A program made the translations under genes and the position numbers. DNA of 64,000 nt. Source: Nissolia schottii (taxonomy: Eukaryota; Streptophyta; Magnoliopsida; Fabales; Fabaceae). The notes beneath the pieces were generated by a model, which saw nothing but the letters and a program-made list of their open reading frames with translations, did no database searches and had not been told where the DNA came from. The stretch's first letter is position 1. Every line of letters begins with the position of its first letter. This document shows positions 60,228 through 64,000 of this stretch, in pieces. The stretch is taken from contig QANU01028969.1 of assembly GCA_003254905.1 (NCBI GenBank), positions 368,509-432,508 of the forward strand, given 5' to 3'.

Positions 60228-61217
60228 TGTAACATCCTGTTTTCTCCTTAGTAAAGAATTCGCAAAATAAATATGGAATAATTCTCAAAATCAAGTTAGG
60301 AAGGTTAGGATGGGAATTCTGAGGCTAAAAACCTCCGTGGCACATAGGGTTGGACGTCGCGTGAAATTCCGCAGACAATAGAATGACGATTCTCTACCGT
60401 TGGAAATTACCGACGTGTCAAAGGTATCTGTGAAGAATACTCATCTGGAGAAAAATTCACAAATGCCTTTAAGTAACCTTAGTCCTATGTTAAGGGAAAT
60501 TAGGGGATCGAGACGGTATGATCAGAATATTTTTCGGACGACCGTACGCGACGCACCAGGATAACGAGCAATCAAACACGAGCGAAACGGGACCGGGAGA
60601 AGTCCAAAATCTGAAACCACACGTGAGGTAAATCAGATTTCCAAGGAAAATTAAAAAAAATTGGGTTACTATTCATTGATTTGACTCCTTAATTATCTAA
60701 GTAATTAATTAATTAAGTAATTAAATTAAAAAGGGCAAAATGGTAAATTTTCCAAGGGGTAAAAGGGTAATTTTAGGGGGACGATTTTTGGCTATAAATA
60801 GCCACTCCCATTCAGCCATTTTTCACAAAAAAATTTCCTCTTGAAGTAGTTGAAACTCTGCTCGTGTGCGCTGCGGTTATGCTGCCCGAAGACCGACAGA
60901 AACTCGGACGACGCTTGGTGCTTAGATACTACTCTCTTCCACCTTCTTCATCACCCAAAAAGCTCTAAGGAAGTGGGTAACTTAGTCCATCCACCTCCTT
61001 AGTGTTCTTGAATGCTTATGTGATAATATATTTGCATGTGAATGTTGTTTATGTCTTAGAATGTTTGGTTAGGATTGGTTATGCATGGATATGTTTAGGA
61101 TGATTCTAGGTGTTGAGTGATGGATGGAATGATGTGTTGATGAACCTTAGAAATCTTGAAAATGGTTGGAAAGAAAGACAGCAAAAGATGGTGAAGCTCT
61201 CGGGTTGCAGGTTCAGA

Positions 61218-61410
61218 CAGCTCCAGGGCGCTGAGCGGCACTTCAGAGCGCTAAGCGGTCTGTGACCTGGACGCCACGTAAGTGGATAAGGACGGTTCAA
61301 AACCTAAGGGAGCTCAGGGAAGCGCTGAGCGGTCACTTATGGCGCTGAGCGGCCAAGGGCGCTAAGCGTCCACCCAGGACGTTGAGCCGCCATGGGCGCT
61401 GAGCGGCCTG
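61218..61410. repeat. GCGCTGAGCGG / GCGCTAAGCGG motif cluster
   Basis: Eight or so copies of a near-palindromic GCGCT(G/A)AGCGG core lie at irregular spacing of about 15-30 bases inside the giant LTR. Confidence 0.7.
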
Positions 61411-62603
61411 AGAACCCTAGGGATTCCAACTAGACTTGTCCAAAAGAAAAGCAGTTTATAATCAGCCAAGGGACCCACACCATCCCGTCTACATTTCTAT
61501 ACTACCTAAGAATGAGAACATAGGGAAAGAATAACGAAGTTATTCAGTACATGCACCATGAAGAACGATTGCCGTCAGGTTAGGGCAACTATAGACCACT
61601 AGAGTTAATCGACATAATGTCCAAAGATGATAATTGAATATAGGGAACCAGTAAATTCTTAAGAAGGCCCGATCACCCAGGGTCGGTGTACCTTGAAGAA
61701 AGAACGTTGTTATGTAATAGGAAATCCCTTTCTTGGCACGTCACATTGACAAGCCCTTTCCAATCTAGCAAGAAGGACTGGTTTATGATTATGATGCGCA
61801 GACAGTGATCTGAACGCGGGTTTCAACCCGGTAAGAGAGAAAAGAATGTAAGGAAAAGAATAGTGCTTGAACTTTTACGTCATGACATTTAAAAGATGAG
61901 TAATATGTCCTCGAAGGTTGGACATCTAAGAGAAAGAAAGAAAGATATGCCCCCAGACGTGGCATCAGAAAAGTACACCCCAGCAGTGGTGTGACCTACG
62001 CCCCCAGACGTGGCAAAGATTTTCCCCTAGAAGTGGACAAAGAAAGAAAAGAGAGATTGTCCCCCAGACGTGGACAAGCGAGCCCTCATTTGCCAGTGTT
62101 ACCGTCAGGGTACACTCCCGCCATTCTATCAGCTGAATGGTTGTAAGCGATTGTGGTTGTATAGGGATGACAATCCCGCAGTCAACAAGGGAGTGAGGGC
62201 ACCCAGTAACGAAAAGGTCGCGGCTACAGGCGCGTAAGAGAACCCCCGACCCCTCATGCATGATATTGATGTGATAATTGTAGGTATGTATGACTATAAA
62301 TATATCAAGTAAACCGTCTATTAGATACGCACGAGACTGTCCAAGTATATCATGAGTCAAGATAACAAGCGCGATTGTCTAGGTAAGTAAAGATTAGAGA
62401 TCCCTATCACCTAGTAACTAGATAAAGCTGCTCAGGATCCTAAGAAAGATAATAACCTGTAGGAAGTCCAGATGCATGAACACTTAGAGATCTCCTGAGT
62501 GGCCTGAAGCATAATCGAGTAAACCAAACCCCACCAGCCTATAGTTAATCACTGAGGACCACATGTTCTCACCCCCACTCGCTTATGACTTCAAGTGAGT
62601 ACG

Positions 62604-62846
62604 ATGAGCCGGCCGCCGAAGAAGCGGAAGGTTCTCCGCACCAAGATTAAACACAGAGACCCGGAGACAAAGGAAAAGGTGGAGATATGGACGTTCTTCA
62701 TTGTGGATTGCCCCGACCCTCTGAGAGGTGCCCCAGCTACTCCCGCAGTACCCGGATCATCAGCTGACGATCCCTTCTTCATCGACGTCGATGTAGAGGA
62801 GCCTCCACTTTATGCGAAAGTTGTGGAGATAGATCCCAACTCATAG
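62604..62846 (+). CDS. small basic-to-acidic ORF within the giant LTR
   Basis: An 80-codon frame from the ATG at 62604 starts MSRPPKKRKVLRTKIKHRD, then has a hydrophobic patch (EIWTFFIVDC) and an acidic end (DDPFFIDVDVEEPP). Composition is GC-rich and non-random, unlike the AT-rich flanks. I recognise no family. The basic start would suit a nuclear localisation signal, but the match is short. It may be a remnant of an LTR-resident reading frame. Confidence 0.35.
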   Translation: MSRPPKKRKVLRTKIKHRDPETKEKVEIWTFFIVDCPDPLRGAPATPAVPGSSADDPFFIDVDVEEPPLYAKVVEIDPNS

Positions 62847-62851
62847 CCGCC

Positions 62852-63112
62852 ATGACGTCCACGACAACTCTACTACCAAGGCGCAGGAAGCGAGTGTCCT
62901 TCGCCTACCGTTGACAGTTTGCACCCCGCGCTCATTACGCCGAGGCAGGTCCGTCCACAGTGCACCAAGACTTGCCCGATACCCTGAAGACACCTACAGC
63001 CAACGCAGACCATCTCGCTGAGGACGACCCCATGAGCGAAGACTCCCCAGAGAAGGAAGACAGCGAGGAGGAGGAGGATGAAGAAGAGGAGGACCTGGAC
63101 CCTGATGAGTGA
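62852..63112 (+). pseudogene. acidic-tail ORF with premature stop in giant LTR
   Basis: ATG at 62852 opens MTSTTTLLPRRRKRVSFAYR, then a TGA at 62912-62914 interrupts. The same frame continues through HQDLPDTLKTPTANADH to a Glu/Asp-rich tail (SEEEEDEEEEDLDPDE) and stops at 63110-63112, 87 codons in all. It follows the 62604 frame within a few bases. CGA to TGA is the likely lesion. The function is unknown. Confidence 0.35.
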
Positions 63113-63499
63113 CGTTGGCGTGCCCCAACCAGTTCACGTCTCCTCTAACACTGTTGGCAGCCTTCTGTTGCTGCCTTTTTGTAGTCCATGTGTATATAGA
63201 GATGCTAACAAATATATAGTATGTACTACTGACTGCTATGCCAGCATATGTGAGGACTTGTATGAACAATTGAAAATGTATGTTTGTAAATTGTAATTAA
63301 AGTGTAAATTAATGGCTTGTGAACCCACTATTGTGTTCTTACCGTATGTATGTTTACTCGTCGTACTATCTTTCAGTTATTTGTATCTACCGAGCATAAG
63401 CTATAACTCTCATGCGCATGACTCTAATTTGAAACATAAAAGTAACTTGTGTAAAAAAAAAGAGGGTCCATATTTTAAGATAACAGAGCTGCTTTCCTG

Positions 63500-63620
63500 T
63501 TAGGGTTTAGGGTTTAGGGTTTAGGATAACAGGGTTTAGGGTTTAGGGTTTCGGGTCTAGGGTTTAGGGTTTCGGGTCTAGGGTTTAGGGTTGAGGGTTT
63601 AGGGTTTAGGGTTTAGGGCA
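63500..63620. repeat. near-perfect TTTAGGG array
   Basis: GGGTTTAGGGTTTAGGGTTT with only a few variant units (GGGTTTCGGGTCTAGGG). It is purer than the array at 59830 and lies directly after the giant LTR. Confidence 0.85.
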
Positions 63621-63710
63621 CGCTTTACGGTGCGATTTAGTAAACAGGGCCCTTTTTTCGGCGCAGTTTTGGCCATAGTGAGGCGCCCTTACATTTTGAG
63701 AGTTCGCGTT

Positions 63711-63870
63711 ACTGTTCACGGCCGAGATTTTACTGTTCATTGGCACTGTTCACATCACTGTTCACGGCCGGGGGTTTTACTGTTCACGGGCACTGTTCAT
63801 CGACGGGATTTCACTGTTCATCGGCACTGTTCACGGCCGGGGGTTTTACTGTTCACGGTTTTGAGGGTTG
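63711..63870. repeat. ACTGTTCA(C/T) repeat cluster
   Basis: About nine copies of ACTGTTCA, most followed by CGGCCG or CGGCAC, occur within 160 bases, for example TTTTACTGTTCACGG and GGCACTGTTCACGGCCG. Confidence 0.8.
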
Positions 63871-63899
63871 AGCGTTACTGCTCATGGTGTAGTGTGAAT

Positions 63900-64000
63900 A
63901 TCTAAAACCCTATGAATGGTGGGTGAACCCTTTAGGAGAAGGATGTGAAGAGTAGCTAACTGCCTATAACGGGTAGCTAACTGCCTATAACGAGTAGCTA
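63900..64000. repeat. GTAGCTAACTGCCTATAAC satellite-like units
   Basis: Three units at the window end match those at 59785-60120, including the preceding AATGGTGGGTGAACCCTT block, so the local repeat continues past the window. Confidence 0.75.

Larger units (their letters stand above)
60228..63500 (+). mobile_element. second giant LTR (about 3.27 kb) inside the telomere-like array
   Basis: It starts TGTAACATCCTG. It resembles the LTR at 4053 in its opening, in AGTGGGTAACTTAG, in CACTTAGAGATCTCCTGA and in GTTCTCACCCCCAC. The telomere-like array resumes at about 63500, so the inserted length nearly equals the 3259 bases of the first LTR. It contains GCGCTGAGCGGC-type repeats (61218-61410), repeated CCCCCAGACGTGG motifs (61950-62070) and small ORFs (62604-63112). 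The exact 3' end and target duplication were not found, so the right boundary is inferred. Confidence 0.55.

Noticed and set aside
62604..62640. PKKRKV read as a viral-type nuclear localisation signal
   Set aside because: A basic hexapeptide this short arises often by chance; it is noted as basic only, with no viral origin implied.
63500..63620. True chromosome end
   Set aside because: Sequence continues on both sides with unrelated DNA, so this is interstitial telomere-like repeat, not a telomere.
1..64000. CRISPR arrays, bacterial operons, riboswitches
   Set aside because: The window is plant nuclear DNA; spaced repeats seen here are LTR, TRIM, MITE and telomere-like repeats.

Overview
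The window is nuclear DNA from a dicot plant, most likely a papilionoid legume. It has spliced genes with GT-AG introns, an AT-rich background, interstitial TTTAGGG-type arrays, and a dense mix of Ty3/gypsy, Ty1/copia, TRIM, MULE, hAT, PIF/Harbinger and LINE remnants. The legume call is inference from protein resemblance and repeat style; the species cannot be fixed from sequence alone.

Four intact host genes are supported by splice-consistent models. (1) A HAT5/ATHB1-type HD-Zip I transcription factor lies on + at 18111-19834 (3 exons, 328 aa), with a 28-codon upstream ORF in its leader. (2) A chloroplast HPP-family integral membrane protein (NITR2 type) lies on - at 30591-32266 (5 exons, 239 aa). 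(3) An LRR receptor-like kinase of the At5g62710 type lies on - at 34329-39237 (13 exons, 610 aa, one GC-AG intron). (4) An NPF2-subfamily nitrate/peptide transporter lies on + at 53215-56535 (4 exons, 602 aa). A second, truncated and frameshifted NPF2 copy lies at 41318-41763. The order HPP - RLK - NPF2 matches Arabidopsis chromosome 5 (At5g62720, At5g62710, At5g62680), so 30-57 kb is an ancient conserved block, here stretched by transposons between the two NPF copies.

Layout. 1-3.4 kb: AT-rich DNA with MITEs. 3.7-13.3 kb: a composite MULE-like element with imperfect terminal inverted repeats and decayed gene fragments, interrupted by a 3.26-kb solo LTR and a copia-like fragment. 14.4-15.3 kb: a hAT-type non-autonomous element with a perfect 8-bp target duplication. 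17.5-19.9 kb: HD-Zip gene. 20.6-21.8 kb: gypsy solo LTR. 21.8-23.9 kb: a fold-back element containing another fold-back element, with a 656-N assembly gap. 23.9-30 kb: mostly AT-rich DNA, MITEs and a LINE remnant. 30.6-39.2 kb: HPP and RLK genes. 41.3-48.3 kb: NPF pseudogene, a tandem LTR-internal-LTR-internal-LTR TRIM array, and a defective chromovirus. 51.1-51.7 kb: an older solo LTR related to the chromovirus. 53.2-56.5 kb: intact NPF2. 57.6-64 kb: a nested retroelement stack with telomere-like arrays and a second giant LTR carrying small ORFs.

The HPP protein (family linked to plastid nitrite import) and the NPF2 carrier both belong to nitrogen or metabolite transport. Their proximity is inherited synteny; the sequence does not show co-regulation. 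I found no wholly new biological system. The most interesting items are the HD-Zip uORF, the tandem TRIM array, the composite MULE, and the giant LTRs with ORFs next to telomere-like arrays.
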